From Terriglobales bacterium (GTDB taxonomy: Bacteria; Acidobacteriota; Terriglobia; Terriglobales; Acidobacteriaceae): 64,000 bases of DNA. Positions 1-8,199 of this stretch are shown here, in pieces (the first letter of the stretch is position 1; each line of letters opens with the position of its first letter). The notes under the pieces were generated by a model. That model was given only the letters and a program-made list of their open reading frames with translations, was not told the origin of the DNA and ran no database searches. The position numbers and the translations under genes were made by a program. The stretch spans positions 1-64,000 of the forward strand of contig DASRER010000006.1 in the NCBI GenBank assembly GCA_035651995.1. The letters are read 5' to 3'.

Positions 1-224
1 CCGACGAACCCGACCGATGGTGTGCTTTGTGAACGTCAAAAGCGTGGACCGAATCATCTACTCCATTTTCCAGAGATTTACCCTGGAATGGAAAACCCGC
101 ACCCTCAAGCTATTTACACAAGCCGCGTGACATCACCCAGCCTGGCCGCCAAGTTGACACGATCAAACTCGAAGCGTAGATTCCATGTCCCGGCCGAGTT
201 TGGGCCGCGATCTTTTCCAATTCA
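1..224. other. Upstream flank without a recognisable gene
   Basis: No open frame here resembles a known protein. The short frames that cross this stretch run into the riboswitch and have no ribosome binding site. The segment probably holds the promoter for the cobalamin riboswitch transcript, but I cannot point to convincing -35 and -10 boxes. Confidence 0.4.
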
Positions 225-225
225 C

Positions 226-400
226 TGATGCGTGCGTTCTGCGCCATCGCGGCGCAGGACTGGGAAGCGGGTGCAAATCCCGCGCTGCCGCGCAACTGTA
301 AGGCGGCCCGGCGCAAGCCGGGCAGGCGGAGGGCCACTGCGACAACCGTCGCGGGAAGGCCGCCGCAAGCTTCATTCGCCAAGCCAGGAGACCGGCTCGC
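226..400 (+). promoter_or_regulatory. Cobalamin (B12) riboswitch
   Basis: The sequence carries the signature of the cobalamin riboswitch aptamer: a GGGAAGCGGGTGCAAATCC-type core around 271-290, the GCCGCGCAACTGTA element ending near 300, and the B12 box AAGCCAGGAGACCGGC at 381-396. Spacing and order fit the family. It lies directly upstream of a TonB-dependent receptor gene whose ribosome binding site is at 431-436. By family knowledge, adenosylcobalamin binding represses expression, here probably by occluding that site, because no terminator with a T-tract is visible between the B12 box and the start codon. Confidence 0.93.
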
Positions 401-442
401 ATCGCAAGTCGCAACCCCTTTCGCGTGCAAAGGAGGAAAGCC

Positions 443-2635
443 GTGCGGTGTCGCTTTCTCGTTTTTTCTTTTCTCTTCAGTTTGATCTGGTCCGCTACCG
501 TGGCGCAGGCGCGCGCTTCCACGGCGCTACGCATCAGCGTGGTTGATCCGCAGGACGCCGTCGTTGTCGGAGCGCGCGTGACCCTGATGCAGGGCGCGCG
601 TGTTGTGGAAGTGCAGACAACGTCGGCCGAAGGCGTGGCTGTGTTTGCCGCTTCCGGAGACGGCGTGCAGGTCTTCGCGCCGGGATTCGCTCCGGCTTCG
701 GCGGCACTGGCGCAGTCCGGTGAGGCATCAACGCGAGTGAAGCTCGCGGTCGCCGCGGCGCCGCAAACCGTGGTCGCGAGCGCCGTGCTCACTCCGGTGG
801 CGCAGGAAGAGACCGGAACGGCAGTGGCCGCGCTCGGCCGCGGCGACCTGCTGGCCATGCAGCCGCTCGGGTTGAACGAAGCACTGCGCTTTCTGCCCGG
901 CGCCGTGGTGAGCACGGCGGGGCAGCGCGGCGGACAGGCCAGCCTGTTCGCGCGCGGCGGCGAATCGCGCTACAACAAGGTGATCGTTGACGGCGTGCCC
1001 ATCAACAACGACGACGGCTTTTTCGACTTCGGCGTCATTCCCCCGCAGGAGCTGGAACGGGTGGAGCTGCTGCGCGGCCCGCAGAGTACGCTCTACGGCT
1101 CCGACGCGATGAGCAGCGTGGTGCAGCTCTGGTCGGCGACGGGCCGGACGCGCACCCCCGAGCTGCGCTTCGGCGCCGATGGCGGGAACTTTGCCACGGC
1201 GCACGGATACGCCAGCCTCGCGGGTGCGCGCGGGCGCTTTGACTACGACCTGTTCGGCGACCAGGTGAACACCGACGGCGACGGCGTCAACGCCGCCTAT
1301 TCGAATTCGTCCGAGGGCGCGAACGTGGGCGTGGCGATCTCGCCGCGGATGCTGTGGCGCACGCGGGTGCGGCACCTGAACAGCCGCGCCGGCGCGCAGA
1401 ATGCGTGGAAGTTCAACGGCGTGCCGCTGCTTCCACCCGACAGCGACCAGGTGGCGCGCCAGAACAGCCTGATTGCGAGCACTGAGCTCGCCATCAACGG
1501 ACCGGGACCGTGGCAGCACCGGCTGACCGGCTACGAGTACAGCCATCGGCTGGCGAACGTGGACCTGGTCCCGGACCGCGGCTGCGATTTTGCCCAGTTC
1601 ATCTTCCGCGACTGCCCGTTCGATTCCCGCATCAACCTGAACCGCGCGGGAGTGGATTACCAGGGTGAGTACACACCGCGCGGCTGGTCGCGCACCACCT
1701 TCGGTTACGGATTCGAGGACGAACACGGCGACACTCGCAGCCTGCTCTCGGGCGCGGTGGCGAGCGGGCTGCGCCGCAATCATGCGCTGTACGTGGAGCA
1801 TCTCTTCCTGCTGCCGCGCGGCTCGCTCACGGCCGGCGCCCGTTACGTGCACAACGAGAGCTTCGGCAGCAAGGGCGTTCCGCGCGTTGCGGGAACGTAT
1901 CTGGCGCGGCGCGGCAAGGAGAGAATCGGCGGCACGCGACTGCGTGGCGCGTTTGCCACCGGCATCAAGGCGCCAAGTTTCCTGGAGTCGTTCGGCGAGC
2001 CGGCATTCAGCATCATTCCGAATCCCAATCTCAAGCCAGAAGAGAACCGTTCGCTTGAAGCGGGCGTGGAGCAGTCGCTTGCGGCCGGGCGCGTGGCCGT
2101 AACGGCGCTATACTTCAACGACCTGTTCCACAACCGCATTGACTTCCAGTCGCTGGGTCCGCCGGCGTTCCAGGCGCGGTTCATCAACATCAACAAGGTC
2201 CTATCTCACGGGGCGGAGTTCGAGGCGCACGCGCGGCTGCGCCCGTCGCTCTCACTGAACGCCGCCTACGACTACACCGCCACGCAGACGCTGGAGGCGC
2301 CGCTGGCGCCTTCGACGATCGGCAAGCCGTTGCTGCGGCGGCCGAAACACCTGGGATCGCTGCTGCTGGTGTACTCGGGGCGGCGCTGGGGCGGGAACCT
2401 GGGCGGAAGTTTTGTCGGCCGGCGTCCGGACAATGATTTTCAGGGCTTCGGCATCGACCACGCCGCCGGCTACGCGCGCGCGGACTTTGGCGGATGGTTC
2501 GCTGTGAGTCGCTACGCCACGGCCTACTTCAACGTGGAGAACGCGCTGAATCGCAACTACAACGAAGTGCTCGGATTTCCGGCGATCGGCGCCAGCTTCC
2601 GCGCCGGCATGCGGTTCCGGGTCGGCGGAGAGTAG
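443..2635 (+). CDS. TonB-dependent outer-membrane receptor, BtuB-like (cobalamin uptake)
   Basis: About 730 residues. An N-terminal signal peptide (hydrophobic FLVFSFLFSLIWS core) precedes a carboxypeptidase-regulatory-like beta-sandwich at roughly 28-100, then the plug domain at about 105-220 (LLRGPQSTLYGSDA is typical plug sequence), then a C-terminal beta-barrel. GTG at 443 is chosen because AGGAGG at 431-436 lies six bases upstream. The in-frame GTG at 425 would place that site inside the gene. Control by the cobalamin riboswitch immediately upstream makes vitamin B12 or another corrinoid the likely substrate, which energised TonB would drive across the outer membrane. The extra N-terminal domain, absent from enterobacterial BtuB, is common in Acidobacteriota and Bacteroidota receptors. 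The substrate is inferred from the riboswitch, not from barrel sequence. Confidence 0.88.
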   Translation: MRCRFLVFSFLFSLIWSATVAQARASTALRISVVDPQDAVVVGARVTLMQGARVVEVQTTSAEGVAVFAASGDGVQVFAPGFAPASAALAQSGEASTRVKLAVAAAPQTVVASAVLTPVAQEETGTAVAALGRGDLLAMQPLGLNEALRFLPGAVVSTAGQRGGQASLFARGGESRYNKVIVDGVPINNDDGFFDFGVIPPQELERVELLRGPQSTLYGSDAMSSVVQLWSATGRTRTPELRFGADGGNFATAHGYASLAGARGRFDYDLFGDQVNTDGDGVNAAYSNSSEGANVGVAISPRMLWRTRVRHLNSRAGAQNAWKFNGVPLLPPDSDQVARQNSLIASTELAINGPGPWQHRLTGYEYSHRLANVDLVPDRGCDFAQFIFRDCPFDSRINLNRAGVDYQGEYTPRGWSRTTFGYGFEDEHGDTRSLLSGAVASGLRRNHALYVEHLFLLPRGSLTAGARYVHNESFGSKGVPRVAGTYLARRGKERIGGTRLRGAFATGIKAPSFLESFGEPAFSIIPNPNLKPEENRSLEAGVEQSLAAGRVAVTALYFNDLFHNRIDFQSLGPPAFQARFININKVLSHGAEFEAHARLRPSLSLNAAYDYTATQTLEAPLAPSTIGKPLLRRPKHLGSLLLVYSGRRWGGNLGGSFVGRRPDNDFQGFGIDHAAGYARADFGGWFAVSRYATAYFNVENALNRNYNEVLGFPAIGASFRAGMRFRVGGE

Positions 2636-2654
2636 GGCTGAGTGGCTTCATCAC

Positions 2655-2741
2655 GGCTGGCAATCAGAAAAGAGCAATCCCCCAGGGGCTGAAGCGCGCA
2701 TTGCTGGCGGCTTGAAACGGCGCGGCCGGAAGCCGCGCCCC
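2655..2741. repeat. Intergenic hairpin element between the receptor and the membrane gene
   Basis: The 145-bp gap after the receptor holds a perfect hairpin, GGCGCGGC at 2719-2726 with GCCGCGCC at 2732-2739, preceded by a smaller CCCCCAGGGG-type palindrome. No T-tract follows, so a strong rho-independent terminator is unlikely. It may reduce or process the transcript between the receptor and the downstream genes. Confidence 0.4.
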
Positions 2742-2780
2742 TTCCAAGCGTTTTGTGAACCGACTCAAAGGAGGCAGGCG

Positions 2781-3347
2781 ATGGCTGCGACCACGGACGC
2801 GAACGGGAAGACAGGCCAGCCGCTGGGGATCGGGCTGGTGGTGATGAGCGTGGCGGCGCGGCTGCTGCCGCATCCGCCGAACTTCACGCCTGTCGGCGGC
2901 AGCGCACTGCTGGCGGGCGCGCGGCTGCGCGGATGGCGAGCTTGGCTGGCGCCCCTGGCGGCCATGGCCATCAGCGATCCGATCATCAACTGGGGTTACG
3001 GGCTGCGGCCGTATGGACGCGGCACGGTGTTCATCTACGCCAGCTTTCTGCTGAACGTGGTGATCGGGAGGCTGTGGCTGCGCGCGAGCGAGAACGCCTG
3101 GCGGATCGGCGCGGCGGCGCTGGCAGGCAGCGCGCAGTTTTTCCTGATCAGCAACTTTCCGGTGTGGCTGTTCGGGACGCGCTATCCGCATACCTGGGCG
3201 GGACTGATCGGGTGCTACGTGGCGGCGATTCCGTTCTTCGGCGGGACGGTGCTCGGCGATCTGTTCTGGAGCGGAGCGCTGTTCGGCTTACATGCGTGGC
3301 TCAGCCGTCGCGCATTTCCCGCCGAGCGCGTGGGGGCGGCCGCGTGA
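2781..3347 (+). CDS. DUF6580-type integral membrane protein, possible corrinoid transporter component
   Basis: 188 residues with about five hydrophobic segments (for example around LGIGLVVMSVAARLL, WLAPLAAMAIS, VFIYASFLLNVVIG, AALAGSAQFFLIS and GCYVAAIPFFGG). The conserved pattern PPNFTPVGGSALLAGAR near the N-terminus and the NFPVWLFG and YPHTWAGLIGCY segments fit my memory of the DUF6580 family, described as putative transport proteins. ATG at 2781 follows AAAGGAGG at 2767-2774. It sits between a riboswitch-controlled TonB-dependent receptor and a Dph6-related ATP pyrophosphatase gene, so a role in moving corrinoid through the inner membrane, like the S-components of ECF transporters or BtuM, is plausible. 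That function is inferred from neighbourhood only. Confidence 0.72.
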   Translation: MAATTDANGKTGQPLGIGLVVMSVAARLLPHPPNFTPVGGSALLAGARLRGWRAWLAPLAAMAISDPIINWGYGLRPYGRGTVFIYASFLLNVVIGRLWLRASENAWRIGAAALAGSAQFFLISNFPVWLFGTRYPHTWAGLIGCYVAAIPFFGGTVLGDLFWSGALFGLHAWLSRRAFPAERVGAAA

Positions 3348-3363
3348 ACCACAGGTTGGGCGC

Positions 3364-4044
3364 GTGAAGCGCGTTTTGCTTTCCTGGAGCAGCGGCAAGG
3401 ACAGCGCCTGGGCGCTGCACGCGCTGCGGCAACGCGCTGACGTCGAAGTCGTCGGGCTGCTCACCACCATTAATGCCGAAGCCGACCGCGTGGCCATGCA
3501 TGCGGTGCGGCGCGAGCTGGTAGAAGCGCAGGCGCGCGCCGCGGGACTGCCGCTGACCACGCTCCCGCTGCCGTGGCCTTGTCCCAACGCCGAATACGAG
3601 CGGCGGATGCGGCGGGCGTGCGAGGAGGCGCGCGAGCGCGGCGCGGAAGCGGTCGCGTTCGGCGACCTGTTTTTGCAGGACGTGCGCGCTTACCGCGAGC
3701 GCCAGCTCGCAGGCACGGGCCTGGGGTCGCTGTTTCCGCTGTGGGGATTGCCGACCGCCGAGCTTGCGCGCGAGATGATCACTAGCGGGCTGCGTGCGCG
3801 CCTTACGTGCGTGGACACGCGCGTCCTGCCGGCTGAGTTCGCCGGCCGCGAGTTCGACGAGGCGTTGCTGCGCGACCTTCCCTCCAGGACCGATCCCTGC
3901 GGCGAAAAGGGCGAGTTCCACAGCTTCTGTCACGCCGGGCCGATGTTCCCGGAGGCCATTCCGGTGGAAGGGGGCGAGGTGATCGTGCGCGATGGTTTCG
4001 CGTTCGCGGACTTGAAGATCGCGGGCCGCCTGGAAAAGCCTTAG
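3364..4044 (+). CDS. Dph6-related ATP pyrophosphatase (PP-loop, MJ0570 type)
   Basis: 226 residues. The N-terminus carries the PP-loop SWSSGKDS (residues 7-14) of the adenine-nucleotide alpha-hydrolase fold. The remainder (EAVAFGDLFLQDVRAYRE, then LFPLWG and the GEFHSFC motif) matches the diphthine-ammonia ligase/MJ0570 family. Bacteria lack diphthamide, so the bacterial members do something else. They activate an unknown substrate by adenylation. The GTG at 3364 is 16 bp after the upstream stop, giving a tight operon with the DUF6580 and riboswitch-controlled receptor genes. Co-location suggests a task in corrinoid remodelling or amidation, which is inference. The gene faces the convergent secreted-protein gene 33 bp away. 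Confidence 0.8.
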   Translation: MKRVLLSWSSGKDSAWALHALRQRADVEVVGLLTTINAEADRVAMHAVRRELVEAQARAAGLPLTTLPLPWPCPNAEYERRMRRACEEARERGAEAVAFGDLFLQDVRAYRERQLAGTGLGSLFPLWGLPTAELAREMITSGLRARLTCVDTRVLPAEFAGREFDEALLRDLPSRTDPCGEKGEFHSFCHAGPMFPEAIPVEGGEVIVRDGFAFADLKIAGRLEKP

Positions 4045-4077
4045 CAAGCTGCGTCTCTACGTTGGTTGGGCGGAGTT

Positions 4078-4950
4078 TCAGTTCCCCGACGCAGCTGAGG
4101 CGGCTGCGCGCAGCCCGCTCACTTCGGCTTCGGTGCCGGGGACGGGACGGGCCTCGTAGTCGCGGTAGGTGATGTCCACCACTGCCTTGCCCACCAGGCG
4201 GGTGCTCGCCGAGGAATGCGTGCGTACCGGCAGGACGAAGCCGGCCACGTCAGCGTAGTCCTGCACGAACTCGATCTTCTTCACGAACCAGGAGGGCGAC
4301 TTCACCAGCGTGCCTTCGGCGCGGCGCAGCGCGCCGGTTGCCGCGTCGAGGTAGACGCGCCCTTTGAACAGGCCGGGCACTTTGTGCCGCGGCTTGAGCT
4401 GAAAGACGTGCACCGCCACGCCGTCGATTTTTTCCACGCCCTTGTAGCTGAATTTGTAGTTCTGGTTGCTGATGGCCGTCGAGGCGGGATCGTTCTTTTC
4501 GACGTGGTCAACCTCGGATTGCAGCAGGCGGTTGATCACGTTGGTCTTAACGAATCCGTCGCCGGTGAACTGAATGGGAGTGAACTTGAGCTCGCGCGGC
4601 GCAGTGTAGTTGCGGCGCAGCTGGAACGTGCCCTGCTGGCGGGTGTCGGGCAGTTGCGCGGCGATTTCAGTGACGGATGCGAGCGAGGCGAGGTCGGCGG
4701 ACTGGACCTGGGCGCGCCTGTGGAAGGTGGCCAGGGCCAGTTCAGGCGACATGCGCGGCAGCGCGGCCGAGCTTGGCATCACCGCCGGCAGCGCCTGCTG
4801 CGGCGCGGCTTCGATGAGCTGCGGCATGGCCGGGCCGCCGGCGGAGGCTTCAGCGACGGTTGCGGCGGCAAAATTGAACGATTGCCCGCATACCGGCGCG
4901 GCCGCCCCGAGCGCGCTGCACGCCGTCAAAATGATGGCCAAATGCCTCAT
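4078..4950 (-). CDS. Secreted protein with a LolA/outer-membrane-lipoprotein-sorting-like fold
   Basis: 290 residues with a clear signal peptide (LAIILTACSALGAAAPVCG) and a low-complexity Ala/Pro linker to about residue 65. The C-terminal 190 residues contain RRNYTAPRELKFTPIQFTGDGF, YKFSYKGVEKIDG, VHVFQLKPRHKVPGLFKGRVYLD and a final strand pattern. Alternating 'Y-x-F-x-Y-x-G-x-x-x-I-D-G-x-x-V-x-V-F-x-L' strands resemble the beta-rich LolA/LolB-like proteins that acidobacterial genomes encode in number. No lipobox is evident, so it is probably periplasmic. Start ATG at 4950. It is divergent from thyX, with 116 bp between. The fold call is by pattern only. Confidence 0.65.
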   Translation of the reverse strand: MRHLAIILTACSALGAAAPVCGQSFNFAAATVAEASAGGPAMPQLIEAAPQQALPAVMPSSAALPRMSPELALATFHRRAQVQSADLASLASVTEIAAQLPDTRQQGTFQLRRNYTAPRELKFTPIQFTGDGFVKTNVINRLLQSEVDHVEKNDPASTAISNQNYKFSYKGVEKIDGVAVHVFQLKPRHKVPGLFKGRVYLDAATGALRRAEGTLVKSPSWFVKKIEFVQDYADVAGFVLPVRTHSSASTRLVGKAVVDITYRDYEARPVPGTEAEVSGLRAAASAASGN

Positions 4951-5066
4951 GAATGCCTGATCGGCAATCCTTCTCTTATATGCGACCCGCCAGACCCTGA
5001 AAAGTGACGGAGGTAATGCCTCCGTTGCCGTTCGACCGCAGGCGGCAGTAGGATGGCCTTCCCGTC

Positions 5067-6668
5067 ATGGCCGGCAACGTCAGCGAAAAAGATCGCGCGA
5101 ATCCCGCTTTCACTGCTTCGAACCAAGATGCAGGCGAGTCCGCGCCCGATTCTTTATCCGAAACCGACGTCTTCGCCGTGTTCGGCGCCGAACCCGAGGT
5201 GCAGGCCTACGCGATGGCCAAGTACTCGCGGTCGGCGCTTTCGATGAAGGAGTCCCTGAAAGAAATAAACGACCAGAAGGCGGAAAAGTTCCTCAATACC
5301 TTCTACTTTCAGTACGGGCACCGCTCCATTGCCGACCTGGCGCACGTGGCGCTGGCCATCGAGCGGCTGACGATCCTGGCGGCCATCATCCTGGTGGACG
5401 AGCAGCGCTGGGACGGCCAGGAGCGCTCCACCCGCTATCAGGACTTCAGGAAGTCCGGCTATTACACGCCCGATTTCGGCGGGGATGCGGCGGCGGCGCG
5501 GCTCTATCGCGAGACGGCCGACTTTCTCTTCGCCGAGTACGAGTGGCTCGGCGGGGCGATGTTCGACTACCTGGCCGCGCGCACGCCCAAGCCCGCCGAG
5601 ATGAAACAGGAGGCGTACGAGCGCACGCTGCGCGCCCGCGCCTTCGACTTTGCCCGCTACCTGCTGCCCATGGCGACCAACACGTCGCTGGGGCAGATCG
5701 TGAACGCGCGCACGCTGGAGACGCAGGTGGCGCGGCTGCTGTCGAGTCCGTACGGCGAAGTGAGGCGCCTGGGCGAGAAGCTGAAATCAGCCGCGCGCGA
5801 GGCCGCATGGAATGTTAACCGCGACCGCCTGGCTGCTCTCGTCGAAGAAATTCGCGCTCTCGATCCGGCGCTCGGCGCGCGCGCCGGGCAGGAGCTGCTC
5901 AAAGACGTCCGCGTGGCGCCCACGCTGGTCAAGTACGCCGAGACGAATCGGTATCGCCAGGAAACCGAGCGCGAGATGACGCAGCTGGCGCGCGAGCTGC
6001 TCGCCGGACAAAAGATCGAGAGCGCGCCGCCGGTTGACCTGCTGGAAGACGAGCCGGTGGAGATCGAGCTGGCGGCGACGCTGCTGTACGAGTTCTGCGC
6101 GCACCCTTACCGCCAGGTGCGCCGCGTCGTCGAGGGCCTGCCCGGCGCTGGCCGCAAAGAAATCGTCGCGATGGGCACGCGCCATCGCAGTCGCCACGAC
6201 GAGCTGCTGCGCGCGTTCTCGGCAGGGCAGAGGTTCCGCTTCGACATCCTCATGGACCTGGGCGGCTTTCGCGACATGCATCGTCACCGCCGCTGCGTGC
6301 AGATTTCGCAGCCCTTCACCGCCGCACATGGACACGACACGCCCGCCGAGATTCCGGACGCGGGCCACGGCACGCGCTACGCCGCCGCGATGCGGCGCGC
6401 GGCAGGCGCCGTGCAGTCACTCGCCCAAAGAGAGGACCACGCGGGGGACTACCTCTTGCCGCTCGGCGTCCGCCATCGCACGCTGTTCAAGATGGACCTG
6501 GCCGAAGCCGTGTACATCTCAGAGCTCCGCACCGGCCCCGCGGGACACTTCTCGTATCGCAACGTGGCGTACGGGATGTACGAGGCGGTGGCGAAGCGGC
6601 ATCCGGAGCTGGCGGGGTTGTTCCGGGTGACGGATGTGAACGAGCCGGTGGATTTGCTGAAGCGATGA
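5067..6668 (+). CDS. thyX: FAD-dependent thymidylate synthase, tandem-domain ThyX
   Basis: 533 residues, about twice a typical ThyX, because two ThyX-like halves follow one another. The first half has GHRSIADLAHVALAIERL (84-101) and QERSTRYQDF (118-127), the places where classical ThyX has its helix and its S-x-x-S-x-R-Y segment. The second half has FRDMHRHRRC, with RHR at 406-408, and ends with an SYRN-type motif. ThyX makes dTMP from dUMP using methylene-tetrahydrofolate, NADPH and FAD. In these double-length proteins the active site is probably built from both halves, since neither carries a perfect RHR-x7-S motif. The ATG at 5067 is preferred over the out-of-frame ATG at 5053. A small hairpin (5007-5025) lies in the leader. 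Confidence 0.78.
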   Translation: MAGNVSEKDRANPAFTASNQDAGESAPDSLSETDVFAVFGAEPEVQAYAMAKYSRSALSMKESLKEINDQKAEKFLNTFYFQYGHRSIADLAHVALAIERLTILAAIILVDEQRWDGQERSTRYQDFRKSGYYTPDFGGDAAAARLYRETADFLFAEYEWLGGAMFDYLAARTPKPAEMKQEAYERTLRARAFDFARYLLPMATNTSLGQIVNARTLETQVARLLSSPYGEVRRLGEKLKSAAREAAWNVNRDRLAALVEEIRALDPALGARAGQELLKDVRVAPTLVKYAETNRYRQETEREMTQLARELLAGQKIESAPPVDLLEDEPVEIELAATLLYEFCAHPYRQVRRVVEGLPGAGRKEIVAMGTRHRSRHDELLRAFSAGQRFRFDILMDLGGFRDMHRHRRCVQISQPFTAAHGHDTPAEIPDAGHGTRYAAAMRRAAGAVQSLAQREDHAGDYLLPLGVRHRTLFKMDLAEAVYISELRTGPAGHFSYRNVAYGMYEAVAKRHPELAGLFRVTDVNEPVDLLKR

Positions 6669-6752
6669 GCCGAAGGGTTTCAACGCGGAGGACGCGGGGG
6701 ACGCGGAGGCCTATGTTCTGGCGCCGTAGTCTCGTCTCAGGCTCATGATTTC

Positions 6753-7109
6753 GGTGACATTAGGGATCCTTCGACCTCGCCCGCCTGCGGCGGGCTTCGC
6801 TCAGGATGACAGAATGAAACGTGGACGCTCGCTGCTCTTCCTTGGCGGCGCGATGCGGAGGGACGCGGAGGCCTATGTTCTGGCGCCGCAATCTCGTCTC
6901 AGGCTCATGATTTCGGCGACATTAGGGATCCTTCGACTTCGCCCGCCTGCGGCGGGCTTCGCTCAGGATGACAGAATGAGGTGACATTAGGGATCCTTCG
7001 ACTTCGCCCGCCTGCGGCGGGCTTCGCTCAGGATGACAGAATGAGGTGACATTGGGGATCCTTCGACTTCGCCCGCCTGCGGCGGGCTTCGCTCAGGATG
7101 ACAGAATGA
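6753..7109 (+). repeat. Four copies of a 65-bp repeat within a 162-bp tandem duplication
   Basis: Copies lie at 6753-6817, 6915-6979, 6980-7044 and 7045-7109, each exactly 65 bp and differing by a few bases. Each contains GGATCCTTCGAC, a GCCCGCC-TGC-GGCGGGC hairpin, and ends CAGGATGACAGAATGA. Copies 1 and 2 belong to a tandem duplication with 162-bp period that starts near 6700 (ACGCGGAGGC at 6701 and again at 6863). The first unit also carries a duplicate (6814-6855) of the first 42 bases of the downstream beta-propeller gene (7106-7147). The last repeat therefore supplies that gene's ATG. The whole 437-bp gap after thyX is explained by this array. Confidence 0.9.
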
Positions 7110-7549
7110 AACGTGGACGCTCACTGCTCTTCCTTGGCGGCGCGATGGCGCTTGCCACCGCAACTTACGCACAGGTGCCCTCGCCGGCGCTCGTCGTCCT
7201 CAACAAAGGAGCGAACGAGCTGGCGATTGTTGATCCTGTGAACCTGAAGGTGGTCGGACGTGTGCCCACCGGCGAAGGGCCGCATGAAGTGGCCGTCTCG
7301 GCCGACGGCAAGACCGCCTTCGTCGCCAACTACGGAACGGGACCGGCGCCGGGAAGCACGCTGAGCGTGATTGATCTCGCGACGCGCAGGGAGCTGAAGC
7401 GGGTGAACCTGGGCGGGCTGCGGCGACCGCACGGCATCGTGGAAAATGGCGGCAGGATTTACTTCACCTGCGAGGGCAACAAGCTGATCGCGCGCTACGA
7501 TCCCGCATCGGGCACGCTCGACTGGATGATGGGCACCGGGCAGGAGTGA
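7106..7549 (+). pseudogene. N-terminal part of a frameshifted secreted YncE-like beta-propeller protein
   Basis: 147 residues: a signal peptide (LLFLGGAMALATATYAQ) followed by beta-propeller blades with the YncE/cytochrome-D1-type pattern (VLNKGANELAIVDP, VPTGEGPHEVAVSADGKTAFVANYG, LSVIDLATRRELKRVNLG). The frame ends at TGA 7547-7549 in the middle of a blade. The remaining blades continue in the next frame from 7546. Adding one G near 7544-7546 would restore a continuous protein of about 327 residues. The break may be a natural mutation or a sequencing/assembly error. The start codon comes from the last copy of the upstream 65-bp repeat, and no strong ribosome binding site precedes it. Confidence 0.75.
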
Positions 7550-8088
7550 CGCACATGCTCGTGCTCTCCGCCGACGGCAAGCGCATCTTCACGTCGAACA
7601 TCGCCAGCGGCACGGTGACCGCGCTGGAGCAGGGCCCGGGCGGCGGCTGGCGCGCCACGCACATCGCCGTGGGCGCCGGGCCGGAGGGCATCGACATGTC
7701 GCCCGACGGGAAGGAAGTGTGGTCGGCGCACTCGCAGGATGGCGGCGTGTCTGTTATCAGCGTCGAGACGAAGAAAGTCACCGACACGATCGCGCGCATG
7801 ACCAAGCACTCCAACCGCATCAAGTTCACGCCTGATGGCAAGCGGGTGCTCGTCTCTGACCCCGAGGCAGGCGAGGTGGTGGTGATCGACGCCGCCACGC
7901 ACAAGGAGATCCAGCGGATTCACACCGGCGGCCAGCCGCTGGGGATCCAGATGGAGCAACTCGGCAATCGCGCCTGGGTGGCGCTGGCCGGTGAAGGCGC
8001 GGTGGCCGCGATTGATTTAGACAAGCTCGCCGTCACCGACAAGCTGCCCACGGGCCCGGGGGTGGATGGGATGGCGTGGGTGAAGTAA
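7546..8088 (+). pseudogene. C-terminal part of the frameshifted YncE-like beta-propeller protein
   Basis: 180 residues continuing the propeller of the upstream frame. It starts with THMLVLSADGKRIFTSNIASGTV and has further blades (GAGPEGIDMSPDGKEVW, FTPDGKRVLVSDPEAGEVVVID, TGGQPLGIQMEQLGNRAWV, ending in a GPGVDGMAWVK strand). It has no signal peptide or ribosome binding site of its own. The nominal GTG at 7546 overlaps the TGA of the first part (GTGA), so translational coupling is formally possible, but the blades join seamlessly, which favours one broken gene. Its stop codon is directly followed by an inverted repeat shared with the convergent sodC. Confidence 0.75.
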
Positions 8089-8199
8089 GCACTCAGCACC
8101 TGGCACTCAGCATTCAGCCTCTGCGCATCCCGGCAAAACGCTTCCTGCAGTTTTGCCGGACTGTTCAGGGGCTGAATGCTGGTTGCTGAGTGCTGAATG
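8089..8199. repeat. Inverted repeat filling the gap between two convergent stop codons (family F1)
   Basis: Left arm 8089-8139 and right arm 8150-8199 form a stem of about 50 bp with few mismatches and a 10-base loop. The words are CACTCAGCATTCAGCC and their complements. The element starts on the base after the propeller stop (TAA 8086-8088) and ends on the base before the sodC stop (minus strand, 8200-8202). Related copies occur at 19411-19524 and 26055-26158, and a half copy at 44479-44516. It probably ends transcription from both sides. Confidence 0.88.

Noticed and set aside
163-915. A 250-codon minus-strand frame across the riboswitch and receptor start
   Set aside because: It covers the conserved B12 box and the receptor's signal peptide and has no protein features of its own.
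6753-7109. The evenly spaced repeat array as a CRISPR array
   Set aside because: The 65-bp units of copies 2-4 are adjacent without spacers, the unit is internally palindromic, and no cas genes are present. It is a tandem repeat, not CRISPR.
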